From: Rostratula benghalensis
Taxonomy: Eukaryota > Chordata > Aves > Charadriiformes > Rostratulidae
Length of the DNA: 64,000 nucleotides
Direction of reading: 5' to 3'
NCBI GenBank assembly: GCA_013399305.1
Contig: VXAI01000089.1
Coordinates: 2,222,758-2,286,757, forward strand
Shown here: one piece after another, positions 13,401 through 26,000 of the stretch
Layout: every line of letters starts with the position of its first letter
Position numbering within the stretch: the first letter of the stretch is position 1
Translations under genes and position numbers: made by a program
The notes under the pieces: generated by a model
Told to the model about the DNA's origin: nothing
Database searches by the model: none
Seen by the model: the letters and a program-made list of their open reading frames with translations, nothing else

Positions 13401-16400
13401 CCCACAAAAAACTCCCTGAGAGCTCCCCGTCATCCTCTGGGATGAAGCAGGGGAGCCCAGAGAGAAGTATGGCGCTGCTGACAAAGGCTCCAGGCCCTCT
13501 TCTTGTAAATTTGCAGTGCATCCTTTCTGTCCAGCATCCCAGCTTCTGTGTACAGAGGGCTGCTGCCTAGAAGGCAGCAGGGAGATGTTGTCTGTCCAGC
13601 GCTTACCAATTTGTCCCAAAACCAGGCAAAACCTGCTCTTCACAAGGCATGAAAATTAGTTTACAGGCTGCTGCAGTGAACACTACCCCAGCAGCCTGCT
13701 CAATGCCACACAGCTCTTCTTCACTTCAATTTAAACCTTATTGACCACAAGGCCTCAGCTTTCCGGCTTTTCTTCTCGCTCCAAAGAGCCAATTTCTTAG
13801 TCTGTCTACAGGGGTCTTCCAGCAAATGCCCCTGTCCTAGACACATTGCAGGCAGGTTCATTAAGGCAAGATAGAGGGCAACAAGTTCAGGAATGACTGA
13901 TTTTTCTCAGTTGCTCCCTGCCAGTTCACACTGACAGCAACCAACAGGAGGTAGCCAGCTGTGGGCTAAGCACGGCAACTGGAGGCTGCTGGTGGACTGA
14001 CCTCAGTGTTCAAGGGCTCTAGAGCCTCGTCCTCAGGATAGTGCTGCCAAACCAAATATCTGAGATCAGAAGACGCTGTCCTGGAAATAGTTATAGTCAA
14101 GGCTAAGAGACCTATGCATTAGATTAAAGAGTGTATTGGATGAGAAAAGCCAAGATTGTTTAATGGGATTCCAGCATCTGCTGCCTCTTCCCTCCAGCTG
14201 CTGGAGCAAATCTTTCATAAACAGATGAAGACTATGTAAAGACATGCCTAAACCATGGCCAATGCTCATGACTGACACCATAAAGTTCAGAGTCAGAGTA
14301 CCTTTATACCCATTTCAATCCTCCATCCTCCAAAGTGTTCTGTGCTTGTGGGGCTTTCTTTTTTTTTTTTTTTCATCAATGCCAGCCAAAAGTCAAGTCC
14401 TCTTACAAAACTTCTCTCACTGTGCTGTGTCCTTAAACAGAAAGGTGGCCCAAGGAACACAGCAAACAGCACTAATCCTGTGACAGTCAAGTAGTCCTCT
14501 ATGAACCAGCTATTGAAAGTTCCTTTCATACAGGTCCCTACAGTAAAACAGCATGTGAGTTATTTCTACCAGCTTTATTTCTTACTGGAAATTAAGCTAA
14601 AATTTGGTAGCACTTAAAAAACAAAAAAATGTAAAACAAAAAACTGAGCTTCAGGAGTGTCCCATTCAATTTTATTTCACCTTACCCAGCTGCAAGATGA
14701 CAGCTGTCCTACTCTATAAAGCCATCCTCACTGGACCATTTTCTTCATAGTTGTATATTTTGCTCATACTTGGCAGCCCAGCAAGCCAAATTTTCATTCA
14801 TGCAAAATCCTGTTTTCCTCTGGCAGTACTCCAAGGGACCTTCAATACCAAACACTACCACATTAGTGAATTTAAGCTTACATTATCAAACAAGTGAACA
14901 GAAGTGTACCTGCAAGTACCTGCCACCTCCTGCTCAGCCTAAACAACCTGAGTCCTTTCAACACTTCAGCATTTCCTCATAGGTGGTTTCCTATAGCCTA
15001 TTTTCCTCTTGGCACTCCCCAACAGGTCCACCACCGAAACAAGCAAGGGCCTGCACTGATCTCTACACACCAACCAAAATTTTGCACATAGTAACAAAAG
15101 GTTAATTTCACTCTTCCTGCAGCTGGCTAGCACTCTTCCTACATCCCAATTGATTTCCTCTGGCCACAATGTCATCCTACACATTTAGCTTGTTATCAAC
15201 CACCATTGTACCCTCTAATATTCAAGCTAATTACTCTGATGATAAAAAAGTTATTCAGAGGTTTTAGGGCCAGAGGAGGAATGCTATAAGCATGCAGTAT
15301 GAGCTGCAAAGCACCAGACATGACATTTAACCCAATAAATTCTGGATAAAATATTTTACTACTTTTAAGCTGCAGGAAAAATTTATTTCAGGAAAACAGG
15401 GAGAAACAAAACAGTGTCCGTTTCCCTCCTTTAAGAACAAAACTTTTATTGTCCCTTCCTTTTTCAAGACTAAAAGGTCTCACCCACACCCTTTAATTAC
15501 ATCCATGACTTGGTCTTGATGAGACTCATTCACCTCATAACTCATGTACTCTGCTGCAGTCTCAATCAATAGGACATTTATGAATAAAATTAGCCTCAGT
15601 GGACAACTCACCCTTAGGCAATCTAATGCTATTAAGCAAAATCATCAGCTGATGTAAATCAGCTGCTGGTGCCCATTTACTAACTCAGAGGATGTAGATC
15701 ATTAAATACAAGTGCTAGGTAGACTTTTACATGCCAGCATGCAGTTCCCCCAAATTCCCACATTTCATCCTGCAGTTCTTAGTGGGATAGAATTGCACAG
15801 AGAAAGAGAACAAGCCTCAGCAGTGAGGTAGCTGCCCCTGAACTCCTTGAACGGTTGTGCAAACTCAGAATTGTGCTGATGGGTAATAAAGGACAGAACT
15901 AAGTTCCTGGAAGCTGTTGCACTGTGACAAGCCAGTCCTTGGAAGGCAGAAAGGTATCTGTGTTATTACACAGATGTCACTCCTTTAACATCTCATCTGT
16001 CTGTGCAAAACAATTCCAACTGACAGTATAAAGCAGAAACTGTTTTTCTTGAGTTTACATATTTTAAGACTTACGAAGAAGGGACAGAATTCTAAAGCAG
16101 CAAAGGATGCTAACTGTTTTTAACACTGGGAATCACACCTCTTTCCCATTTCAAGGGAAAGAACATAATAAAATGAGCTGCTACTTCTTCATTTGCACAG
16201 CAGAGAAAGACCCAGTATTTTCATCACTGTCTCCTATCTGTACCACTGCAGTTTCATCTACCTTCCAATTATAACTTTAAAAGAAGAGTGGTGTGGAACA
16301 TGCACAGACCCTTCTTCTATCAGAAGATTCTTTATGGACAGATCGCACAGGCATCTCCCTCAGGCACTCACTGACCTGCATAGTCAAGCACCGTCTGCTC

Positions 16401-17499
16401 TGTGCAGGAATTACAAGATTGTTCTACAGCTCCAGTTTGGCTCAAGACATATCCTCTTACAGAGCTGCATTGCACTGCACTCCTGTTGTAAATGAGCATG
16501 TTTTTCAAGTGTTTGAGCTGCAGTTTCTTATCATTTTCACAGTGGGGTGGCAATTCTCCATCACCCCCAGGGTAAGCTCTAGTATCTGATTCTAGAAATA
16601 CAACTTTTCTTAAGCCTATACACAAATTATGATTCCAAATTTCATTCCATAAAAGCAGAAAGTTACTGAAAACTGCTATGGAAATAGCAACATCCTCCAG
16701 CTGGAAGAGAGGATTATCTACAGTCAACCCTTATCCAAATCCATCTTGGCTGATATTTGTCAAGGTGACATTTGTCAGACCCCCCCAGTCAAAGGTTTCA
16801 CACATTTCCACAGGTAAAGCACTCCAGCACTTGCAGCTCATCTCAATCTATGTTCCTCCCACTCACTTCTACTGCCTACCAGTCTTGGAAAGGGAGTACC
16901 TTTTGTAACCTTTCACATAATCTGTAATCTTTTACAGCTCTTGAAAATGGCTTGTTATGGTCCCCCTTCTCTTCAGACAACACCATTTCTTCACTCTTTC
17001 CTTACATCTACACTACAGCTTTCAACATCTTGCTACTCTTTTCTCAGCTCATGGACACTCCTTGAACAGTTTCTGCTGTCTTTAACAGTTACATATGTAT
17101 AACATGCTTTCCTTGCTATAGGAGAGTCAAGGTACATCACATGTTGTCGCTTAAGACCTTAAACACATGTCATTAGGAGAATTCAGCAGTTGCCCTCCTC
17201 TCAAGAGCACTTTCAAATTGAAGGTAGTTAGGAAGTTAGCAAGGTACAGTTACCAAACTTGAGAATTAAAATTAAGCATTCATTTCAGATGAGATAAATC
17301 AGGAGAACCTAATAGGAAACACAAGCATAAAATCCAGATGTTTCCATGGGGAACAGTCAGGCTTCAGCCCCACCACATGCCTTCAAAGAGAACCAGTTCT
17401 TTGCTGTTTACACCACTCCATGGGATGCAATCATATAAGCAGGACACCTGTGGTCAAGGCACAGCACAAAGTGTGACAGGAAACATGCAGAAGTGAAAT
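13401..17499. other. Intergenic, no gene; possible E-box cluster
   Basis: No coding exon was recognised. 15480-15730 has a conserved-element look. It carries the 12-base perfect palindrome CATCAGCTGATG (15643-15654) with a second CAGCTG E-box at 15660-15665. A T-run lies near 14360. Confidence 0.4.
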
Positions 17500-19840
17500 G
17501 TGTGCAATTGCAGCACCTTTTTTTCTCCATATGAGCACTTGCCTTATTCTAAGTACCATTGTTGCATCCAAGTACCTTTATTAAAAAATAAAAGCTCAAG
17601 GCGAACACTCAATAAGCAGTTTAAGAAACAGTTCAAAATTTTTTTATTTTGTCACAGTAACTACACTGAACATGTCAAATGCTGCCCAAGATGACAAAAC
17701 AAAGCATGAAACAACATCGTAAGCTGCAAATAAGACTCTCCTTTTAATCAGTGTTAAATATACATATGTATCTTCTATAAGGAATATATTTGAACCTGAA
17801 GAATAACATACAGCTATAACCAAATATTTAAGACATTCTTCCCTTCAGGGACATGCATTTTTTTCCCATTAGTCTTTCTATCTACAAATAGAAGGTCAAA
17901 AATTTGACAGGATTAGTTTTCTCTTAGTATCTTTTCATTCACTCAAACACCTATCGCATTTGAGAAATTTACAGGCTTACTGTATGTTATTAAACAAAGA
18001 AGTTCACAACAAGAGTTCTGAACACAAAAAAACACAAGTATATTAGCTTTTTTCATATTAAGGGAAAAAAATATTCTACATGAGAAATTATCCCTTATGA
18101 TTTAACGTTTACTTTATCGAGTAAATGGCATTAGCAGGATTTTACATCTCTCCCTTCTTAATTAAACAAAGCTAAAAATGTTACAATACCAATTGAGAAG
18201 CCAGCATGATGAGTTGTTGCCAGAAGCTGAATAATTTACTCCAGTGCTTAAGTGCCAGGAGAGCACTGGAACTGAGAGGATCGGCAGGAAAAAGCATGCA
18301 GCTCACTCCAGGACAAAAACAGCAGGGAAGCCCCGGAGTCGCCACAGAATGATGCAGTGGTAAAACTGCCGCACGGCAGTCCCTCCAGAAGTGTACACAT
18401 TGGAATATCCTGCTGAAAACTGCAGATCAGCAGAACGCAAACCGCAGACTCAACCTACCTCTACCCAGCGGAAGATGGAAAAGCCGCGTCCCGCAAACAG
18501 CATTTTGGCTTTATCAAGGAAAGGGCAGATATAGGTTTGCTGCCAGTAAACACCAGTAAAAACCCTGAATCTGGTTCACAAGAGCTCCTGGCTCTGTACT
18601 GTTATGTTACAGCCATAACTTACTATAGCAGCTCTAGTGTCCCTGTCTTTACTGCACAGCAGGATCGGAACAAACTCAGACACACCTGCTCATACGAAAG
18701 CCATTATCCCTCTCTAAAACACTGAAGATGAAAGCTTACTTCACTAAGAGCAGAAGGAGAGAGTTGTCAAGGCTTCCACTATCTTCCCATCCAAAGCCTA
18801 ATGTTATACTAACACCTCACTCGCAATTATGCTACCCCAAATTTGATGCAATGGTATTTGTAGACACTTCCGTTGATACCTGAGAAGAGAGCTGCAATAG
18901 TGTCTCTGAGATCTTTGTTTTGTGAGCCCATGTTAAAGAGAAAACTATCAATACCTCCATTTCTCTCTGCTTAGAAGAAAACAGGGATAGCTATAACTTT
19001 CTAAAATCTGGTCAAAACTCTTATATGGAGAGCACATCAATTGGGACATCAAAAACCAGATTATTTTTTATGGGGAAGACATTCCTGCAGTATACATCTT
19101 CATTTTCTTAAAAAGCCAAAAAACAACAACAAAAAAAAGCAGATAACATTCTCTGTCATAATTGCATGCAGTGGTTAGCCCAGGAAAGACTGAACTGTTA
19201 TGGGAAGGAGTGTGATGTGGATAATTTCTCCTTCCACTCATTTAGTATTACACCGTTACCTAAATGCCTCCTACATGTAAAGCAGGTGGGCCACACCAGT
19301 TCTGTGTAACAGAAGCATTCCACTCTGAAGAGCAACCTGTTGCACACTGTAGGGATCTATCAGCCTCAAATCAAGCACATGTGAGGCATTCATAGCTCTG
19401 GTATTTAAAGGGTGAATAGTCACAGATCTCTAAAAAAAAAAAAAAAACACACCAAAAAAACCAAGAGGAACTTCTCTGGGATTTTCCCATCCTATCCCTC
19501 TCTTAAGCTCCAGAAGTGAACAGTCCCACCTGGCACTGTTTATATGTAAATAATTGGCTATCCCCAAGTTTACTGCAACATTTCTTCTCTCTTCCCTTTG
19601 TGCAGCTTGTCTTTTGGCTTTGGTTCTCTTCAGTTGCCTTTAATCTTTTCCTTTAACTACCTGAAAAATGTATGAAGGTGAAAAAAAATACCAATTAAGC
19701 AGCAAAAAAAAGTAATCGTCTCCTTGGGAAACAGATGAGAAGTTACAAAAGGAATGGATGTGACACCTTTGGGATTACAAAGGAATCAACAAACTGAGAG
19801 CTTCAAAGACAGCAGGCATGCTCCATTAGCAGTCAGGTGT
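17500..19840 (-). other. FKTN: Probable FKTN 3' UTR and downstream flank
   Basis: This follows the FKTN stop codon. Possible poly(A) signals on the minus strand are ATTAAA at 19639-19644, ATTAAA at 17743-17748, and AATAAA at 17643-17648 and 17577-17582. Which is used cannot be decided without transcript data; long 3' UTRs are known for mammalian FKTN. The stretch also includes the CpG-rich patch near 18.4 kb, described separately. Confidence 0.45.
18240..18530. other. Small CpG-rich patch 3' of FKTN
   Basis: A run with many CpGs set in AT-rich flanks. It includes the perfect interrupted palindrome ACTGCCG-CA-CGGCAGT (18365-18380). On the minus strand, an ATG at 18503 with AAA before it opens 15 codons ending at a GAG|GTAGGT donor-like site (18459). 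It could be a small promoter or first exon, or a relic of an insertion. No homology was recognised. Confidence 0.35.
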
Positions 19841-20054
19841 TCAGTAGATTTGAATGACATCGTCCCATTCATCAACAGGCCAGACACCATTGTACTGCAC
19901 GTTGGATGGGGAGCTTTTCCAGTCCCAGGTCTTCACAGGAACCTTCCAGTCCGGGCCATAGTTGGCTTCGACATATTGAAGGGTTTCACAGGGCACATGT
20001 ACCTTGAGCTCTACAAATTCAGTCCAACACAGAGTAAACTTGGGAAAGAGATAC
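19841..20054 (-). CDS. FKTN: FKTN terminal coding exon 9 with stop
   Basis: Completes K390 and codes residues 391-460, beginning [13 protein letters not shown] and ending [10 protein letters not shown], followed by TGA at 19843-19841. The acceptor is GTGTCACAG. The Trp-rich C-terminus (KTWDWK...GVWPVDEW) matches the conserved fukutin tail. A 3.7-kb intron separates it from exon 8. Confidence 0.96.
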
Positions 20055-23000
20055 CTGTGTCACAACAAAAGAATATGGTCACTGGCAGAAGACTGAAATA
20101 CACCTCTAAATGAGTTCATGGAGAAAGTAAGTAACTGCAGTGAGTGGCCATGTTACATTTATAATAATGTTTTTCTTAGTTCATAACTATCTATGAAATA
20201 CTATTAACATACTAGACAGGAGTGTTACTGTCAACAGTAACTGATTAAAATCTTCCACAGGTTCTTAGCAAAGAGCATTTCTAATTCTTTTGCTGCTTAT
20301 TCCCATATAATTTCCACCACTTTCAGGAAATCACTTAGTCCCTGTCTCAACTTTTCCACTTAGAAACCAGATTTAATAGTTTTCTCATTTAGAAGGGTGT
20401 CAAGAGGAAGGTACATATTATTTGGTAGGGGACATTTTGACAAAAGCAGCATTACATACTTTATTACATCAGGCCTTTTATAAAAGCAAGTTTTTACCTT
20501 TCTTCAATCTTACTAAACAAAGCGTGCAACTCTCATTCAATGCCCATGTTTAAACATGGTGCCAGATTTGGAGCAATTACAAAGAATTAAAATACAGCTT
20601 CCACCCTGTACTTTCTGAAACCTTCTCAGCCCATTTGAATTTTAAAAATAATTTATTCTACCAAACTGACCTTCTTCGTACCTGTTGCTTTCTGCGGAAG
20701 GGCCAACATAAACCCTGCCTACATGTATGCATACACTAGTGAAGTTCACAGATAAATTTCACAGTTTGACCAGAATGGCATCCTACAGAAGCACAGTGTG
20801 AAAGAAAGTCCGAGTCAGTGTGTTAAACAAGAAAATACCAAAGCCTATGTACTACTCTTGCAGAGGATCACTCCCACTTCTGAAACTGTGAAGTCTTCCA
20901 CAGATAAGTGACCTTGAAATTCTTTTTCACAGGTTGAAATGAAATAATAAGAACTTAAAACTTTTGAAAAAGGAGGTGAAAAGATTTTTTACATTTCCAT
21001 GAATTAGAAACCCTACATGTTCCTCTAAGGATAAACTAAATTCATTTCTAAGCACTGAGCAAGCAGTTTCAGAAAATAAAACAACCTTGCTTTTATGCCT
21101 TAAGTCAAGGGAAAGGAAAAAAATAATCAAGCACTTTTCAATAGATATCCACAGACAGCTATTAGTTGCTCTAAACTAAACCAAAACCCCAAACAAATCA
21201 GCTATCAAGGGGAAAAACAAGGTTAACAAACTTTAGTAAACCTAAACCATAAAATAGTTATCTAGCTGTTATTAACCCAGGAAATCACTCATCTATCAGA
21301 ATTGCAATGGATGTGCATACAAAAAAGCTATCAGCAAACCACTAAAATAATACATCCTCCAGCAAGTGAACTCTGAAAAATAATTCTAACGAGAACAAAC
21401 AAGTGATTTAAACAATCTACAAATTAAAATGTCCATTGGAAATTGCATGAAAATAATTCCTTATCTATTATTAAAATCAAATTTTTACATTCACTCATGA
21501 AAAATGTAGCTTACAGTGATGCTCTGCACTACTGAATCCTTGTTCATTCTTTAGTTCATTCCATGTGATGGAATAAATCTACATACCATGTATGTATACA
21601 ATGCCCATTCTTTTTTTCTTCCAATTTCAGATTCATCAATTTTTCTACTGAAAAGATTTTATGCTTACACAAAGTCCTTTATCTAACAAACCTATAGAAT
21701 TAACTCTGAGGCATACAGCATAGATTTGATTTCCAGATTCCATTTTTGTAGATATCTATCTCTGCTGTAGAATGCAACTGTCCAACATTAATTCTGTAAG
21801 CAAACAGGAGGTCTCAATTGCTGTAACCCCAAGTCAAAATAAGGAGGATATACATGCTTGCTAACATCTGCAGTGTTGAGGAAGTATTTGTGCACATGAA
21901 AATGCAAACCATACAGCCGTACTTGTCAAGTTTAGAAATCAGCTTTCCAACGGACACTAAACATGACTAATGAAAAATATTTTAGAGACTAAATGATAAA
22001 TACTTTCATTTTTCATACTTTTATTTAGCAAGATGTATAAAAAGTACACCTATGCAAATATTTAGCTTTCTGAAGAAAAAAATTACTTTGACCTTTCATT
22101 TTTAAGAACATAAATACCTTAAATAGAACTCCCATCCTTATCTACTATCATCTAGTAACAACCATTATCTCTTCTGATACCACATGAACAACTGGTGAGT
22201 TTCTTTTAAAACTGTTAAAAACACTTCTCTTTTGACTAACCTCCTCACTTTACCTTCCCTCAAAATTTGGAAGGGCTAAAGACTAAACAAAATTGAGGGT
22301 TATTCTGCTGTTGCCAGCATTTAGATCAAGCATGCTACATCACATCTCACAGCTACCAAGCTGTCATATTTTTTCCCCTCTTCCTGAGAAGGTATTTGGA
22401 ATAATATACGTCTAGAATTATTGGGCAAAGCATTCTGAACAGTCATCTTCTGTGATGGCTCAGGGCCTTTGTAATGGTAATCAAGTTTCTCGCTCCTTTT
22501 CTTTATGGATTAAGTACAGTAAGGTATGACTAAGAAACACCAGGTCAGAATTAGAGGCTTTCTTATGCTACTATGTCTAAGCAAATTAGTTCTCACTGAA
22601 GTAAAAAGTCATGTTTGTAAACTTCAAAAAAAATAAAATAGGCTACAAGGAAAGGGAAAATGTTTTATGAAAGTTGGAGCTGCAAAAGAGGTGTAATATC
22701 TTAGGATACAGGAGGTGGACCACAGCACACTTACCTTCCATTAGGACACAGCACATCTACCTTCTAGTCTCATGCATGGCACCAGTCATATCAAAGTATG
22801 ATCTATTTTTAAGCGTGCCTTTTGATTCTAATCATCCAAGTAACTTCCCCAATCTTTGTTTACCATTTCAAAACAAAGCTAAGACAAGGACTGAGACATT
22901 ATCACCATCTGGATAGCAGTGTTCACTAATGTTTCCATTAGCTAGCACACACATACACAGTTTAGGCGAAATACGAAAGATAATGAAATCCTAGAGGGAC

Positions 23001-26000
23001 CAATAAGGTTTTCAACAAGTTTGCAAATGTCTCTTCCAGACCTTTGGTGAGTGATGGAAAGAAACAAATCTAATTATCAAAACGTGTATCCAGTTTGCTG
23101 AGTAGATTAGGAAGCTGTTGTGCTTATTCTCTGATTTAATACTGAAAGGTATGAAGCAGTAAATGTGGGATCCTATTTAAAATTACCTTTTCAGAACATG
23201 AAGAACAATGAGGTCTGCAGTAGTCATCTGCACTACTGTCACATTACAGTCAATAAAGTATTCCAAATCATAACCATAAAAATCTGAGAGTACGGAGTTT
23301 ACTTTGCAAGGAGATCAAAGCTTTATGCCCAATGCTCTATCATCAAGACAGATGCCTAAGGACTCACTTTTTACTGCAAAATTAGTTTTTGTAACAAACA
23401 ATTTTAGAGACTTCTTTCTCATCTTAGCTGTTTATTTAACTCAGAGCTTGTCACAGTCCAGATAAGTTCTGTCTGATACATGACATGCCAGCATTGCTCT
23501 CCATTTCAAAAGAAAACTGACATTTGACAAGCCCAGCACATCTCTAGGAAGGCATAGTGCTGTTCTCTTTCTGCTTTCCTGGTCTCAAAGTGGTTTTCCT
23601 CTGATAACTGCCTTTGCACAAAGAGCACAGACTTTCCCAGGCAACAACACAAAAAATGCCAACACTATACACTAACTTGTTTGATTTCTTTCCTATTAGA
23701 GGTACAAAATCCAGATCATACTTAAATTTTTTGCCAGATTTGGCCTGAGTTCCTCCATTCCATATGTGGTCATCCTCTTCATAGAAGAAAAAAATATCAA
23801 GTTTCACATCATCTTCTCCCTGGAAAGAGAGTTCCAAGCTGTCTTCTACCTGCAAGACAAAAGCACAGACTGTATATATTCACAAAAATACCTATGTCAG
23901 CAGGTTTGGTCAGGTATGCAGAGTGACTCCTATTTTAACTGAAGAAAATATAAAAAAGAAAAGGAGAAATTGCTGTGGTAGTATATGCCACTGGAAATTT
24001 TTTGCACCTCAGTGGAACTACTTTCTCTTTCTTCCCTTTAGTCCCAAAAGCTTCAGCACTTGTGTTCTGCCATAGGCAAAATAATCTCAGTGAATAAACA
24101 CAAGATTACTAGGTGTCTTCATTTAGCACATTTCCTCCATCATAAAAGAGTCACAAGCATCAGTAATAATATATCACTTGAACTGTGGCTGAACATTCAT
24201 ATCCCCGTAATTATGTTTTTCTCTACCATTCTGCAGCCTACACTCTGAAAAAGCTAAATAAAGATCCACATAAACTAAGCACGAACAAGCCAAATCACCT
24301 CAAGCCACCACCTTCCTTTTCTGCTAGTTTTACATACAGGGCTACAGACAATCTCAGAGCTACCACCAGTCCTCCCATATGGCCCACCCAATCTCAAAGA
24401 CTAGATTCTACCTCGATTCTTAAGTTTCTCTAGCACCATCACCAACACATATTAGACCCCTTAAAACTTACTAAAAACTTCTTCTGAGGTGGAATTCAGA
24501 GTCCCCAGAGTGAAGCTATTAAGAAGGGTATTTTCTCACACACTGTCCAAGAGATCACATAAAAAGCAGCAAGATCATATGTAAAACCCTAATAAGTAAA
24601 TGTCTGCTGAGGAGACTTCAGATACCTATCTGTACATGAGTGATCTACAGCTGACTCAAATGTACAAATTTAAGACACATGAAGCAAATTGTTCATTATT
24701 ATACCTTCCCAAATTTGTGCTTCAGTGGTAATCCAGCTTTCTGAAAGGCTGGAATGATATCTGCTTTGTAGTCCCGTATAAAGACTCCCAAATCCACATC
24801 TTTGCTGTGAGGAATGACATTGCACTGTCTATACCAGCCTGAGAAAGGAAAAGAAAAAAAAAAAAAGGAAAAAACCAACTATTTAATCAGGAACATGAGA
24901 GATGTACCAACAGAACAAAAGCAACATAAAATGAACTGCCATAAGGTCACCAGGCAGAGATCTGTGAATGAGGCCATAAACAAGACTTCTGCTTTTCACT
25001 AGTATGAAAGGAACCACATTGAAGCAAACAAATATTACAGCACTCACAGCCAGCTTTTTTTCCTCCAGGAAGTCAAGAACAAGAGATAAAATATTAACTC
25101 TTTCAAAGATAAAATATCTTCAGTTTTCTAATCTAAATGTCTTTAAAGAAAGACAGAAGAATCTTCCATCTTCAGTAGAATTGAAACTTGCAGTATCTAC
25201 TATAATAGGCTCATATTTTATTAAAAGCATGTGTTTTCATATAAATAATGTAAACTATATTGTACAAGTCAGTGATAAGCACTGAATTGCATGGGAAAAA
25301 AAAAAGAATCAGGTGAGAGTCTACATGGACAGCAGAAATACGTGCCCATCGCTGTATTTTCCAACCAGCATTTCAGTAAATTCCTGCTCACCTGATTTAA
25401 AGGACTGCTAATTACTTTCTAAGCAGTGATCAACACAACACAGATAATTGGTAACAATATTAAATGCTTCACTGGAAATTTGCTCAGCATTTCCAGGGCT
25501 CAGGTTTCTAAAGAAAAAGCATTTTGTCAGGAGCAAAAACGCCCATTTCAACACAGCTAATTCAGATATTACCTTCCAGCCCAGTACTTTTTAACTCAGC
25601 CAACACCACAAATAATAGAGGATGAAATATTTTAAATTTCTGATGAGTTTAAAAATGCAACAACACACAAATGTTTTACCAAGGCATGTTCCACTGCTCA
25701 GCCAGAACTTTACTCCTAAGTTATTCAGCGTCAGGGCAGCCAGGTGGAGCAAGGATTTTGCTTTTTTTCTGAACTCCACTGCATCAAGAGAGGCATCATC
25801 AGGATACAGCTGGAAAGCAAAAGAAGAGTAAGCAAGCTATTGTCAGAGTACAAACTTGTCCCTTCATTTGTCTTAAAAAAACAAAACAACAAAAAAAACT
25901 TTGAAATGTCCTTATCAGATGCTCCCAGGCATTAGTTTTCATGTATGCAGTCCACTTTGAGAATACACACTAAAATGGCCAAGGTAAACTTTAAACCCTG

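Noticed and set aside
1..19840. TAL2, expected next to FKTN by synteny
   Set aside because: No bHLH-coding exon of about 108 codons was found on either strand, so it must lie outside the window.
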